DNA of 64,000 nt from Streptococcus oralis (lineage in GTDB: Bacteria; Bacillota; Bacilli; Lactobacillales; Streptococcaceae): contig NZ_CP066059.1 in assembly GCF_016127915.1 (NCBI RefSeq), positions 1,260,001-1,324,000 of the forward strand, given 5' to 3'. The notes beneath the pieces were generated by a model, which saw nothing but the letters and a program-made list of their open reading frames with translations, made no database searches and had not been told where the DNA came from. Below, in pieces: positions 47,839-56,756 of the stretch. The stretch's first letter is position 1. Each line of letters begins with the position of its first letter. The position numbers and the translations under genes are program-made.

Positions 47839-48294
47839 ATGAAGATTCGTTTTGAAATGAAGACAGAGTTTTCAGAAAAAGACCCACACATTTTAATTCA
47901 GGCAGCTCAGTTAACCGATCAAGCAAGAGAAGTCATGGAGTATTTAGAACAATTTTCAACGACTAATCAGGTGGTCATTCCTATTCGAACGGATGATCAT
48001 CTGGTTATGGTGAAAATTGAGGATCTTATTCTAGCAGATATCGATAAGAATTTGTTGACCATTTATACGGTAGATGGGATTTATAAAACTAAGGAAACAT
48101 TGACAAACTTTCAGAATCGGGTTAACCGGCGTAATTTCATACAGATATCACGTCATTCAGTTATAAACATTGACCATTTAGAGTCATTATCGGATAGCTT
48201 TTCAGGGAACATGATGGCTAAGATGACTCGGGGTCTCAAATCGAGTGTGAGTCGGAAATACGTTAAGTCCTTAATGGATTATCTAGGTTTATAG
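47839..48294 (+). CDS. LytTR-domain transcriptional regulator
   Basis: Protein of 151 residues with a C-terminal LytTR DNA-binding domain (about 48-150, including FIQISRHSVINIDHLES) and no receiver domain. Non-receiver LytTR regulators paired with a membrane protein form LytTR regulatory systems, in which the membrane partner inhibits the regulator. The partner here would be the DUF3021 protein 9 bases downstream. It likely controls the ABC genes and itself. Confidence 0.9.
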   Translation: MKIRFEMKTEFSEKDPHILIQAAQLTDQAREVMEYLEQFSTTNQVVIPIRTDDHLVMVKIEDLILADIDKNLLTIYTVDGIYKTKETLTNFQNRVNRRNFIQISRHSVINIDHLESLSDSFSGNMMAKMTRGLKSSVSRKYVKSLMDYLGL

Positions 48295-48303
48295 GAGAAA
48301 ATC

Positions 48304-48723
48304 ATGAAGCGATTGATTGCTTATTTTGTATCGGGAATGCGTACGGCCTCCTTTGTTTATTTGAGTTTGGTGTTATTGGCTCAGTTTTATTCAGGTATTA
48401 CCTATCCCGCACCAACGACAAAAAATATTCTAGCTTTGTTTTTGATGAGTGGAATTATGGGGGTACTGACTTTAATCCTTGAAAGACTAGAGTTTCTTGC
48501 TTATAGTATGCGTGTAGGAGTTCATTTGTTAGCGACAGCTACTATTTTAGTATTAACCTACTTATTTTTTGGCTGGGGTTCAGCATTGTTGAGTCCCTTG
48601 CTTTGGTTCTTTTTTTTGTTGATTTATGGACTGATATGGTTGTACCAGATCTGGCAAACTCACAAGCTCACCCAACGAATTAATCAAGCCTTAGAAGATA
48701 AAAGAAAGAAAAAGAATCACTAA
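48304..48723 (+). CDS. DUF3021 membrane protein
   Basis: Protein of 139 residues with four membrane helices and a basic cytoplasmic tail (LEDKRKKKNH). Always paired with a LytTR regulator, it is the candidate inhibitory/sensory membrane subunit. Shares ribosome spacing (ATAGGAGAAAATC) with the upstream gene, so co-translated. Confidence 0.88.
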   Translation: MKRLIAYFVSGMRTASFVYLSLVLLAQFYSGITYPAPTTKNILALFLMSGIMGVLTLILERLEFLAYSMRVGVHLLATATILVLTYLFFGWGSALLSPLLWFFFLLIYGLIWLYQIWQTHKLTQRINQALEDKRKKKNH

Positions 48724-48816
48724 TGTAGTGTTGAGGATGAGGTTTGAGGAGAGTGCTAGTTTCCATATAGAGCAAATTATGATATAGTATTTTCAGCGTA
48801 AAACAAGGAGAAAACA

Positions 48817-49512
48817 ATGCCAGTAAATGAATATGGTCAGATAATTGGTGAGTCAATGGAAGGTTATACATCTGGTGAATTGCCTTCTATTGATTTCTTA
48901 GAAGGGCGCTACGCTCGGATAGAGGCTCTTTCGGTGGAAAAGCATGCGGAGGATTTATTAGCTGTTTATGGTCCAGGTACTCCTCGGGAGATGTGGACCT
49001 ACCTCTTTCAGGAACCAGTGGCAGATATGGAGGAACTGGTTACCGTCTTAAATCAGATGTTGGCTCGTAAGGACCGTTTTTACTACGTGATTATAGACAA
49101 GGCAACTGGTAAGGCCTTGGGAACTTTTTCTCTCATGCGCATTGACCAGAATAACCGAGTAATAGAAGTGGGTGCCGTCACTTTTTCGCCTGCTCTTAAG
49201 GGGACGAGGATAGGAACAGAAGCTCAGTATCTCTTGGCACGCTATGTTTTTGAGGAGCTTAACTATCGTCGCTATGAGTGGAAATGCGATGCTCTAAATT
49301 TTCCATCCAGACGAGCTGCGGAGCGTTTGGGCTTTGTTTATGAAGGAACCTTCCGTCAGGCAGTCGTTTATAAGGGACGTACACGGGATACGGATTGGCT
49401 CTCTATGATTGATAAGGACTGGCCTCAAGTTAAAGCTCGTTTGGAAGCATGGCTGACTCCTGAAAATTTTGATAAAAATGGACGGCAGTACAAGAGCTTA
49501 AGAGAATTCTGA
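48817..49512 (+). CDS. RimJ/RimL-type GNAT acetyltransferase
   Basis: Protein of 231 residues with acetyl-CoA motif FSPALKGTRIGTEAQYLLARY and the RimL-type CDALNFPSRRAAERLGFVYEGTFRQA end. Targets may be protein N-termini or a small amine; unassigned. Next gene 11 bases on. Confidence 0.85.
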   Translation: MPVNEYGQIIGESMEGYTSGELPSIDFLEGRYARIEALSVEKHAEDLLAVYGPGTPREMWTYLFQEPVADMEELVTVLNQMLARKDRFYYVIIDKATGKALGTFSLMRIDQNNRVIEVGAVTFSPALKGTRIGTEAQYLLARYVFEELNYRRYEWKCDALNFPSRRAAERLGFVYEGTFRQAVVYKGRTRDTDWLSMIDKDWPQVKARLEAWLTPENFDKNGRQYKSLREF

Positions 49513-49523
49513 GAGGTATTAGG

Positions 49524-49940
49524 ATGATGACTATTAGAAGGCAAGAAATCGTCAAGCTAGAGGATGTTTTGCATCTCTATCAGGCAGTTGGATGGACAAA
49601 TTATACACATCAACCTCAGATGTTGGAGAGAGCCTTGTCTCACTCATTAGCGATTTATCTGGCACTTGATGGCGATGCCGTGGTGGGCTTGGTCCGTTTG
49701 GTCGGAGATGGTTTCTCATCGATTTTTGTCCAGGATTTGATCGTTTTGCCTAGCTATCAGCGCCAAGGGATTGGTAGCGACTTGATGAAAGAGGCTTTAG
49801 GTGACTTCAAAGATGCCTATCAAGTCCAACTAGTGACCGAACAGACAGAAAAAACCTTGGGATTCTATCGATCTCTGGGATTTGAAACTTTATCTACTTA
49901 TGACTGTGCAGGAATGATTTGGGTGGATCGAAAAAGATAA
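49524..49940 (+). CDS. GNAT N-acetyltransferase
   Basis: Protein of 138 residues with motif A DLIVLPSYQRQGIGSDLMKEAL and closing TLGFYRSLGFETLSTYDCAGMIWV. Single-domain acetyltransferase of unknown substrate, translated with the previous gene. MET start ATGATGACT allows two start choices one codon apart. Confidence 0.87.
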   Translation: MMTIRRQEIVKLEDVLHLYQAVGWTNYTHQPQMLERALSHSLAIYLALDGDAVVGLVRLVGDGFSSIFVQDLIVLPSYQRQGIGSDLMKEALGDFKDAYQVQLVTEQTEKTLGFYRSLGFETLSTYDCAGMIWVDRKR

Positions 49941-49954
49941 AAAAATTATTTTTT

Positions 49955-49971
49955 ATTAAGTAAAGTTTAAG
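49955..49971 (+). promoter_or_regulatory. CiaR box, ATTAAG-N5-TTTAAG
   Basis: First half-site differs by one base; ten bases after the second lies TATTAT (49982-49987). Confidence 0.82.
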
Positions 49972-49993
49972 TCTCCTCGTGTATTATATAGTT

Positions 49994-50193
49994 ATTAGAT
50001 AAAGACCTCCTAATACTCTTCGAAAATCTCACCAGCCTTCGTTAGAGTAGACTTAGCTAACTATCGTTATGCTTGCGTCTATCTGCCTAGTCTGATTTCG
50101 ATTTTCATTGAGTACCCTTTATTTAATGAAATCCCAAACTTTTCTTTTTCATCATAATCTCCTAAGGAAGCCACCCAATCAGGTGGCTTTTTT
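49994..50193 (+). ncRNA. CiaR-dependent small RNA carrying a 101-bp element (ccnA-like by position)
   Basis: Has the csRNA 5' arm ATTAGATAAAG, loop ACCTCCTAA and 3' arm CTTTATTTAAT, the shared TTTTTCAT-ATAATCTCC linker, and terminator GAAGCCACC-CAATCA-GGTGGCTTTTTT. A 101-bp BOX-ended element (50014-50114) sits in the loop, so the RNA would be about 200 nucleotides instead of 95. Both stem arms are preserved. Confidence 0.82.
50014..50114. mobile_element. 101-bp MITE with BOX-like ends, in csRNA loop
   Basis: Begins TACTCTTCGAAAATC and ends GATTTTCATTGAGTA; these ends are imperfect inverted repeats (12 of 15) and resemble the termini of pneumococcal BOX elements, while the interior does not match the BOX sequence I remember. 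No ORF. A related copy is at 57829-57929. Confidence 0.75.
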
Positions 50194-50254
50194 GTTGTTT
50201 GAGAAAAAATTCCATTTGGAGAAAATTTTTAAAAAATGATAAATCATAGAAAAA

Positions 50255-50271
50255 GTTAAGTTAGCTTTAAG
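50255..50271 (+). promoter_or_regulatory. CiaR box, GTTAAG-N5-TTTAAG
   Basis: Second half-site perfect; ten bases later TATCAT (50282-50287). Confidence 0.82.
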
Positions 50272-50293
50272 ATTCATCTTGTATCATATAATC

Positions 50294-50391
50294 ATTAAAT
50301 AAAGACCTCCTAACTTTATTTAATGAAATCCTAAACTTTTCTTTTTCATAATAATCTCCCTAAAGAAGTCACCCAATCAGGTGGCTTTTTT
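50294..50391 (+). ncRNA. CiaR-dependent small RNA (ccnB-like by position)
   Basis: About 98 nucleotides. The hairpin ATTAAATAAAG/CTTTATTTAAT (50294-50324) presents ACCTCCTAA; then the CTTTTTCATAATAATCTCC linker and the terminator GAAGTCACC-CAATCA-GGTGGCTTTTTT. Tandem with the preceding csRNA. Confidence 0.87.
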
Positions 50392-50496
50392 GTTGTTTGA
50401 GAAAGGAAATCCCATTTGGAAAAATTAACAAAAAAAAATTTTAGAAATTAGAAAAAACTTTGCTACTTCTGTATCAGCTTTTTTTAGTTTCTAAAA

Positions 50497-50533
50497 ATAA
50501 AGCGTTTACATTTCGATATAAAAGTGTTATACT
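50497..50533 (+). promoter_or_regulatory. cre-containing promoter of the DUF7916 gene
   Basis: ATAAAGCGTTTACA (50497-50510) matches a CcpA cre and includes the -35 TTTACA (50505-50510); 17 bases later TATACT (50528-50533). Repression by CcpA in preferred sugars is expected. Confidence 0.72.
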
Positions 50534-50628
50534 TAATTGGTAATAAAATATAAATAAAAAAGCTGTAAAATAAAAATTAAATCGCAATAATTAACAAATT
50601 ATAAACAAAATCAAAAAGAGGTAGAAAT

Positions 50629-51525
50629 ATGGTCAAACGATTTATTAGCTCTAATGCATCAGAGATTTTAAGTATGACAGCTAGTGAGCTGAAACAAAGC
50701 ATCAAAGCTAGCGAGGGACGGATCATCTTATCAGAAAATGTGGCTTTTAAGGAATCTTATATCGGTGATATTACGAATTCTGAGATGGCTAGAGCTTTTG
50801 GTGCAGACCTTATTTTGCTAAATGGTATTGATCTCTTCAATCCTTATGTGGATGGTTTGACTGGGAAAGGAAATTTTGTAGAGGAGCTACATCACTTAGT
50901 TGGACGTCCTATCGGAGTCAATTTAGAACCGATTGATACGCAGGCGCAAATGGCCGAAGATCGTCAAGAGATTAACGAAGGTAGGCAAGCTAGTGCTGCA
51001 ACCATTCAGGCAGCAGAACAATATGGTGTTGATTTTATTTGCTTGACAGGAAATCCAGGAACAGGGGTAACCAATCAGGCAATTATCGATACGATTCGAG
51101 TAGTGAAAGAGCATTTTTCAGGTTTGCTCATTGCTGGAAAAATGCATGGTGCAGGAGTAGATGAGCCAGTAGCGGACTTGGAGGCTATCGATCAATTTAT
51201 TGAAGCGGGAGCAGATATTATCCTAGCTCCAGCGGTGGGAAGTGTTCCAGGATTTGATGATGCAGATTTGAAACAAATCGTTCAGTTGGCACATAAAAAA
51301 GGGGCTCTCGTAATGAGCGCTATTGGAACGAGTCAAGAGAGTTCGGATACAGATATTGTTAAGCAAATGGCAATCCGCAATAAAATCTGTGGTGTAGACA
51401 TTCAGCATATTGGAGATTCAGGATATGGTTGTCTTGCCCCAGTGGAGAACATCTTTGCAATGAGCAAAGCGCTTCGTGGCCAGCGCCATACGGTTTCGAT
51501 GATTGCTCGTTCGATCAATCGTTAA
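50629..51525 (+). CDS. DUF7916-type TIM-barrel-like protein
   Basis: Protein of 298 residues. Repeating beta-alpha segments (ADLILLNGIDLF, DFICLTGNPGTGVTN, LLIAGKMHGAGVD, ADIILAPAVGSVPG, ALVMSAIGTSQES) suggest a TIM barrel. Often mislabelled haloacid dehalogenase or phosphonomutase; no catalytic set is evident. Relatives sit in PTS sugar loci, and here it shares cre control with the neighbouring PTS operon. A role in that sugar pathway is inference. Confidence 0.72.
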   Translation: MVKRFISSNASEILSMTASELKQSIKASEGRIILSENVAFKESYIGDITNSEMARAFGADLILLNGIDLFNPYVDGLTGKGNFVEELHHLVGRPIGVNLEPIDTQAQMAEDRQEINEGRQASAATIQAAEQYGVDFICLTGNPGTGVTNQAIIDTIRVVKEHFSGLLIAGKMHGAGVDEPVADLEAIDQFIEAGADIILAPAVGSVPGFDDADLKQIVQLAHKKGALVMSAIGTSQESSDTDIVKQMAIRNKICGVDIQHIGDSGYGCLAPVENIFAMSKALRGQRHTVSMIARSINR

Positions 51526-51540
51526 AATATATATATAAAA

Positions 51541-51572
51541 ATTGAGAACCATGTAGGTTCTCAATTTTTTTT
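51541..51572. terminator. Bidirectional terminator
   Basis: ATTGAGAACC pairs perfectly with GGTTCTCAAT, with T-run on the right and A-run on the left, between two convergent genes. Confidence 0.85.
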
Positions 51573-52751
51573 ATGAAGAAAAGCTTCGTTAATACATAGG
51601 CTGATTGCAGCTCTAGCAACATTCAAATGAGAATACGGTTTGATGGTAATCTCGGGTTGTTTTTGATGTGGGAACAGTTGTACCATGTGATGTAAGCGAG
51701 AGAGGATCTGCTCTGCAATTATAGGATAAGAGAAGATTTCGCCATCTAAGTAAATGCGTTCTGTGTCAATAAGTTGGCATAGATTGGAAATCGAAATCGT
51801 CAAATATTTACAGGCGGTATTGATTAACTCAATACTACCAAGATCTCCCAATTGGTAAGCTGTAAGAAGTGTATTGAGGCTGATATCACCAGAATCGGCC
51901 ACTAAGGTTCGAAGTAAAGAGACACGGGAAGAGCGATAGAGCAAGCTTGCTTTGTCAATCAGGGCGCTCTCACTGGCATAGACTTGCAGGCAACCATTTT
52001 TACCGCAAGGACACCGTTCGCCTTCAGGATTGATGACAGTGTGTCCGACTTCTCCGATCAGGAAATTTTCTTGACTATAGATACTTCCGTTATACATATA
52101 TGAACAATGAATACCTCTTGCAACATGATAAACGATGAAATTACTATCTGTAGAATGATAGTTAAAGAGTCGCTCTGCCAAGGTGAGGCAGTGAGATTTA
52201 TTACCAAAGTAAACGGGAACAGCAAAAGCATCCTGTATTGTTTTTAAGTTTATATTTTCCCAAAGTGGGTTTTTAGAGATGATTTGCGGGCTTTCGTCTA
52301 ATTTAACGTGTCCTGGCAATCCAATCCCAATTGCTGAAATAGAAAAATTCTTATTTTTTTGTAAAAAATGTTGGATAAGTTGAATGATTTCAATATCATT
52401 AGGACCGCCTTGATGTTCTAGATGATGTGTATGCCATTCGCTAGCCAAAATATCACCTATATTATCAGCAATCACTAAAGCAAGATACTTTTCAGAAATC
52501 TCAAACCCCAAATAAAAGTGTTGGCGAGCAGTGATGTCTAGTAAAGTTTTTTTACGTCCGACACTATCGTCTTCTAATTCTCCTAGTTCGTGCACCAATC
52601 CTTCTTTAATGAGTTCGTTGATGATATTGCCTGTCGTAGCAGGAGTGATATGTGTTTCTTTTGAAATATCGATACGAGAAATCGGGCGTTTTGCATAGAG
52701 TTGATCTAGAATTGTTGCCCTGATTTCAGCTTGTTTTCGAGTTAATGTCAT
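51561..52751 (-). CDS. ROK-family transcriptional repressor
   Basis: Protein of 396 residues with an N-terminal winged helix (about 10-70, ISRIDISKETHITPATTGNIINELI) and a C-terminal ROK sugar-binding domain. The zinc/ROK motif CPCGKNGCLQVYAS is intact apart from Gln in place of the usual Glu. Divergent from the PTS operon, so it probably represses it until the sugar or its phosphate binds. Confidence 0.88.
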   Translation of the reverse strand: MTLTRKQAEIRATILDQLYAKRPISRIDISKETHITPATTGNIINELIKEGLVHELGELEDDSVGRKKTLLDITARQHFYLGFEISEKYLALVIADNIGDILASEWHTHHLEHQGGPNDIEIIQLIQHFLQKNKNFSISAIGIGLPGHVKLDESPQIISKNPLWENINLKTIQDAFAVPVYFGNKSHCLTLAERLFNYHSTDSNFIVYHVARGIHCSYMYNGSIYSQENFLIGEVGHTVINPEGERCPCGKNGCLQVYASESALIDKASLLYRSSRVSLLRTLVADSGDISLNTLLTAYQLGDLGSIELINTACKYLTISISNLCQLIDTERIYLDGEIFSYPIIAEQILSRLHHMVQLFPHQKQPEITIKPYSHLNVARAAISLCINEAFLHKKN

Positions 52752-52801
52752 AATTTTTACCTCAGCTGATATATTATCAAAAAATAATTAAAAACTCAAC
52801 A

Positions 52802-52838
52802 TGAAAGCGTTGACATTTTCAAAAATTCAGTATATAAT
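52802..52838 (+). promoter_or_regulatory. cre-containing promoter of the PTS operon
   Basis: TGAAAGCGTTGACA (52802-52815) is a near-perfect cre covering the -35 TTGACA (52810-52815); 17 bases on is TATAAT (52833-52838). Confidence 0.85.
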
Positions 52839-52958
52839 ATTTATAGAAAATTAACAATAAACTTAAATAAACAAAAAAACAGCTTTTTTATTTACATATT
52901 ACAAATAATAAGTTTGTTTTAATTTTTAAAATACCAAATTATTTAGGAGGGGAAACAT

Positions 52959-53270
52959 ATGGCTACAAAAGAAATCATGCTAGTCTGTGCTGCAGGTATG
53001 AGTACAAGTCTCATGGTAACAAGAATGCAAAAAGCAGCAAAAGAAAAAGAGATGCAAGCAAACATTTTTGCAGTTCCAGTTCCAGAAGCAGAAAGCTATC
53101 TAGCCGAACACCAAGTTGATGTTGTCTTATTAGGCCCTCAGGTACGCTATCTATTGGATGATTTTAGAGAAAAGTTAGCAACTACTCCAGTAGATGTCAT
53201 TCCTATGACGGATTACGGCATGATGAAGGGGGACAAAGTGCTAGAGCTAGCTGAGTCTTTGATGCAATAG
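52959..53270 (+). CDS. PTS lactose/cellobiose-class EIIB
   Basis: Protein of 103 residues; phosphocysteine is C10 in VCAAGMSTS. Transfers phosphate from EIIA to the incoming sugar. Ribosome site AGGAGGGGAAACAT. Confidence 0.93.
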   Translation: MATKEIMLVCAAGMSTSLMVTRMQKAAKEKEMQANIFAVPVPEAESYLAEHQVDVVLLGPQVRYLLDDFREKLATTPVDVIPMTDYGMMKGDKVLELAESLMQ

Positions 53271-53278
53271 GAGGATGT

Positions 53279-53617
53279 ATGGACAGACAATCATCTATAG
53301 AAGTTGCAATGCAGTTAATTATGTATGGCGGAGAAGCAAAATCTTGTGCTTTAGAGGCCATTGCAGCAGCTAAAAATCAGAAATTTGATGATGCTACAGA
53401 AAAACTCTCCCAAGCTCAGGCGGCACTTTTAGAGGCACACCATGCTCAGACAGATATGCTGACTAGAGAGGCGCAAGGAGAAAAAAACGAAATTAATTTA
53501 TTTATGATTCATGGTCAAGATCACTTAATGACGAGCATCGCTTTTGTTGACTTGGCTAAGGAAATCATTGCTCTCTATCAAAAAATAGAAAAAAAAGGAG
53601 AAGACTATTATGAGTAA
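53279..53617 (+). CDS. PTS lactose/cellobiose-class EIIA
   Basis: Trimeric helical EIIA of 112 residues; the phosphorylated His is H78 in IHGQDH with H82 beside it, the same spacing as in lactose EIIA. Overlaps the EIIC gene by 8 bases. Confidence 0.93.
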   Translation: MDRQSSIEVAMQLIMYGGEAKSCALEAIAAAKNQKFDDATEKLSQAQAALLEAHHAQTDMLTREAQGEKNEINLFMIHGQDHLMTSIAFVDLAKEIIALYQKIEKKGEDYYE

Positions 53618-54962
53618 TTTTGTCGATAAATGGCAAGCGCGCCTGATGCCGATTGCCAATAAAATAGGAAATCAAAAGTTCCTCGTTGCTCTTCGTGATT
53701 CCTTTATTGGAACCATGCCAGTCATTATGACAGGTTCATTTGCTTTAATGCTGAATGCTTTTCTGTCTGACCTTCCAGGTCAATTTGGTTGGACTTGGAT
53801 CACAAGTGCTTTCCAGTGGTTGATTGACATCAACTGGTTAGTCTTCAAGGGAAGTATTCCAATTGTTGTTCTTTTGTTCTTATTTACCTTCGGTGTAAAC
53901 ATTGCTCGAATCTACAAAACAGATAAGGTGTCAGCTGGACTGGTAGCGGTCGCTTCTTATGTTATTACGATTGGTGGTTCTATCACAAAGACATTTGAAT
54001 TGGCTTCAAATAGCCAAGCGGTTGGTAAGGCAGTTGAGAAACTACCAGAGTTTAAATTAACTGGTAATAGCCTTGCAGTAACACTTAATAGTGTGATTCC
54101 GGGCGACCAAATTAGTGCTCGTGGCTATTTTACAGCAATTTTAATTGGTTTTGTCTCTGTTATCATTTTTTGTAAAGTCATGAATCGTAACTGGACAATC
54201 AAGCTTCCAGATTCTGTTCCACCTGCAATCATGAAGCCATTCTTGTCTATCATTCCAGCTGCGATTGCTATGTATGTCATCGGTATTGCGACTTATATCT
54301 TCAATACTGTGACTGGTGAATTAATGATTAACTGGATCTATAAAGTCCTTCAAGCACCACTTCTTAGCATGTCACAAAGTTTCTGGGCTGTTTTGTTAAT
54401 TGTATTTTTGAATAAGATTTTCTGGTTCTTTGGACTTCATGGTGGTAATGTCTTAGCACCGGTCATGGCTAGTCTATTTGGTGTTACCATGCTTGCAAAC
54501 TTAGAAGCTTTCCAAGCAGGGCAAGCTATTCCATATATGTGGACAGATAACTCATTTGGTGCTTTTGTTTGGTTTGATGCGATTGGTGTCGCAATTGCAA
54601 TTCTTTGGCAAGCTAAAAATAAACATTATCGCGAAGTAGCAAAATTGGGTATTTACCCAATGATCTTCAATATCGGTGAGCCTGTGATGTACGGTCTGCC
54701 AATTGTACTGAATCCAATTATGTTCATTCCGTATGTAGTGACGCCACTTCTGATGGTGACTGTCTCGTACTGGGCAACTGCATGGGGACTTGTTGCACCT
54801 GTTACTCAGAACGTAACGTGGGTGATGCCTCCTGTCTTGTACGGATTCTTTGCGACAGCCTTTGACTGGAGAGCGATCGTTCTATCACTCATTAATATCG
54901 CTATCTCTACCTTTGTTTACTTGCCATTTGTCAAGATGGCTGACAAACAACAGGAGCAATAA
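53610..54962 (+). CDS. PTS lactose/cellobiose-class EIIC permease
   Basis: Membrane permease of 450 residues with about ten helices. The conserved GLHGGNVLAPVM and NIGEPVMYGLPIVLNP motifs of the lac family are seen. Determines sugar specificity, which is unknown here; a beta-galactoside is suggested by the next gene. Confidence 0.93.
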   Translation: MSNFVDKWQARLMPIANKIGNQKFLVALRDSFIGTMPVIMTGSFALMLNAFLSDLPGQFGWTWITSAFQWLIDINWLVFKGSIPIVVLLFLFTFGVNIARIYKTDKVSAGLVAVASYVITIGGSITKTFELASNSQAVGKAVEKLPEFKLTGNSLAVTLNSVIPGDQISARGYFTAILIGFVSVIIFCKVMNRNWTIKLPDSVPPAIMKPFLSIIPAAIAMYVIGIATYIFNTVTGELMINWIYKVLQAPLLSMSQSFWAVLLIVFLNKIFWFFGLHGGNVLAPVMASLFGVTMLANLEAFQAGQAIPYMWTDNSFGAFVWFDAIGVAIAILWQAKNKHYREVAKLGIYPMIFNIGEPVMYGLPIVLNPIMFIPYVVTPLLMVTVSYWATAWGLVAPVTQNVTWVMPPVLYGFFATAFDWRAIVLSLINIAISTFVYLPFVKMADKQQEQ

Positions 54963-54963
54963 T

Positions 54964-56751
54964 ATGATAAATTTTGAAATACGTGATGAATTTTATCTTG
55001 ATGGGAAGCCTTTTAAAATTTTATCAGGAGCCATTCAATATTTTCGCCTTCATCCTGATCAATGGCGAGAAACACTCCACAACTTAAAAGCACTAGGTTA
55101 CAACACTGTTGAGACTTATATTCCCTGGAGTTTGCACGAACCTCAAGAAGGGCAATTTGTAAGAGACGGCCTACTTGATTTTGAAGCTTACTTTGATCTT
55201 GTACAGGAAATGGGCCTTCATTTGATTGTTCGTCCGACCCCTTATATCTGTGCTGAGTTTGATTTTGGTGGAATGCCACCATGGTTACTCAATTATCCTG
55301 GCATGCGTTTCCGCGTAAATGATGCTTTGTTTTTAGAAAAGGTTAGTCGTTTTTATGATTGGCTCTTTCCAAAGCTCTTGCCTTATCAGTTTACAGAGGG
55401 CGGTCCTATTCTCATGATGCAAGTGGAGAATGAGTATGGTTCTTATGCGGAAGACAAGGAATATATGCGCAACATTGCGAAAATGATGCGAGATCGTGGA
55501 GTCAGTGTTCCACTCTTTACATCAGATGGAACTTGGATCGAAGCTTTGGAATCAGGTACCTTGATTGAAGATGATATCTTTGTAACAGGAAATTTTGGAT
55601 CGCAAGCGAAGGAAAATACAGATAATTTACGTGCTTTTATGGAGCGCCATGGTAAAAAATGGCCGCTTATGTGTACAGAGTTCTGGGATGGTTGGTTTAG
55701 CCGTTGGGGCGAAGAAATTGTCCGCCGAGATGCTGAAGACCTCGCACAGGATGTAAAAGAAATGATGCAGATCGGTAGTATGAATCTCTTCTTGCTACGT
55801 GGAGGAACAAACTTTGGATTTATCAGTGGCTGTTCTGCTCGGAAAACAAGAGATTTACCACAAATTACATCCTATGATTTCGATGCACCGGTTACAGAAT
55901 GGGGTGTGCCAACAGAGAAGTATTATGCTGTCCAACGTGTGACGCATGAACTTTTCCCAGAATTGGAACAAATGGATCCAATTATTCGTAAGGCCAGAAC
56001 TTATGGAAGCTTTCCTGTTGAAGGAACTGCAGATCTTTTGGATGTAGCTCCACAGATCACAGAGGAAATTATACACGATTATCCACAGTCAATGGAGCGT
56101 ATTGGGCAGAATCATGGCTACATCCTTTATCGTTCAGATATTAAGAATCAATATCACGAAGAGCGACTGAAAGCATTAGAAACTCACGATCGTTGTCATT
56201 TCTATATCAATCAAGAGCACTTAGCTACTCAGTATAGAGAAGAGCTGGGAGATGAAATGCTATTCTCTGCTGATACAGAGCGTATTCAAATTGATGTGTT
56301 GGTAGAAAATATGGGACGTGTCAACTATGGGTATAAATTGAATGCTCCTAGCCAGTCTAAAGGTGTAAAAGGTGGTATCATGATCAACCACCAATTCCGT
56401 AAAGGTTGGAAACACTATGCCTTGAAGTTTGATGAGGCCATGTTGTCTAAGCTAGAATGTACAAATCCTGTGCCAGATAAGATTGTATCACCCGTTTTTT
56501 ACAAATTTAATGTAAAATTAGATGAGATAGCAGATACTTTTATCGACTGTTCGCAGTATGGTAAAGGCTGTATCAGTGTCAACGGCTTTAATCTAGGACG
56601 CTATTGGAGTCAAGGTCCGATTCAATATCTGTATATTCCGTCAGGATTTCTGAAGGAAGAAAATGAGTTTATCGTCTTTGAGACGGAAAATGTAAAAGTT
56701 GAAGAACTGTCCTTGATTGATCAGCCGGTATTTAAAGAAATGGGGTTGTAA
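54964..56751 (+). CDS. GH35 beta-galactosidase (BgaC-like)
   Basis: Glycoside hydrolase of 595 residues without signal peptide. Acid/base E157 lies in QVENEYGSY and nucleophile E239 in TEFWDGWF. Close in layout and length to the pneumococcal Gal-beta-1,3-GlcNAc-specific BgaC but clearly a different sequence. Start chosen at ATG 54964, one base after the EIIC stop region. It stands in a PTS operon, so the substrate may be phosphorylated; whether it accepts that is open. Confidence 0.9.
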   Translation: MINFEIRDEFYLDGKPFKILSGAIQYFRLHPDQWRETLHNLKALGYNTVETYIPWSLHEPQEGQFVRDGLLDFEAYFDLVQEMGLHLIVRPTPYICAEFDFGGMPPWLLNYPGMRFRVNDALFLEKVSRFYDWLFPKLLPYQFTEGGPILMMQVENEYGSYAEDKEYMRNIAKMMRDRGVSVPLFTSDGTWIEALESGTLIEDDIFVTGNFGSQAKENTDNLRAFMERHGKKWPLMCTEFWDGWFSRWGEEIVRRDAEDLAQDVKEMMQIGSMNLFLLRGGTNFGFISGCSARKTRDLPQITSYDFDAPVTEWGVPTEKYYAVQRVTHELFPELEQMDPIIRKARTYGSFPVEGTADLLDVAPQITEEIIHDYPQSMERIGQNHGYILYRSDIKNQYHEERLKALETHDRCHFYINQEHLATQYREELGDEMLFSADTERIQIDVLVENMGRVNYGYKLNAPSQSKGVKGGIMINHQFRKGWKHYALKFDEAMLSKLECTNPVPDKIVSPVFYKFNVKLDEIADTFIDCSQYGKGCISVNGFNLGRYWSQGPIQYLYIPSGFLKEENEFIVFETENVKVEELSLIDQPVFKEMGL

Positions 56752-56756
56752 AAACA

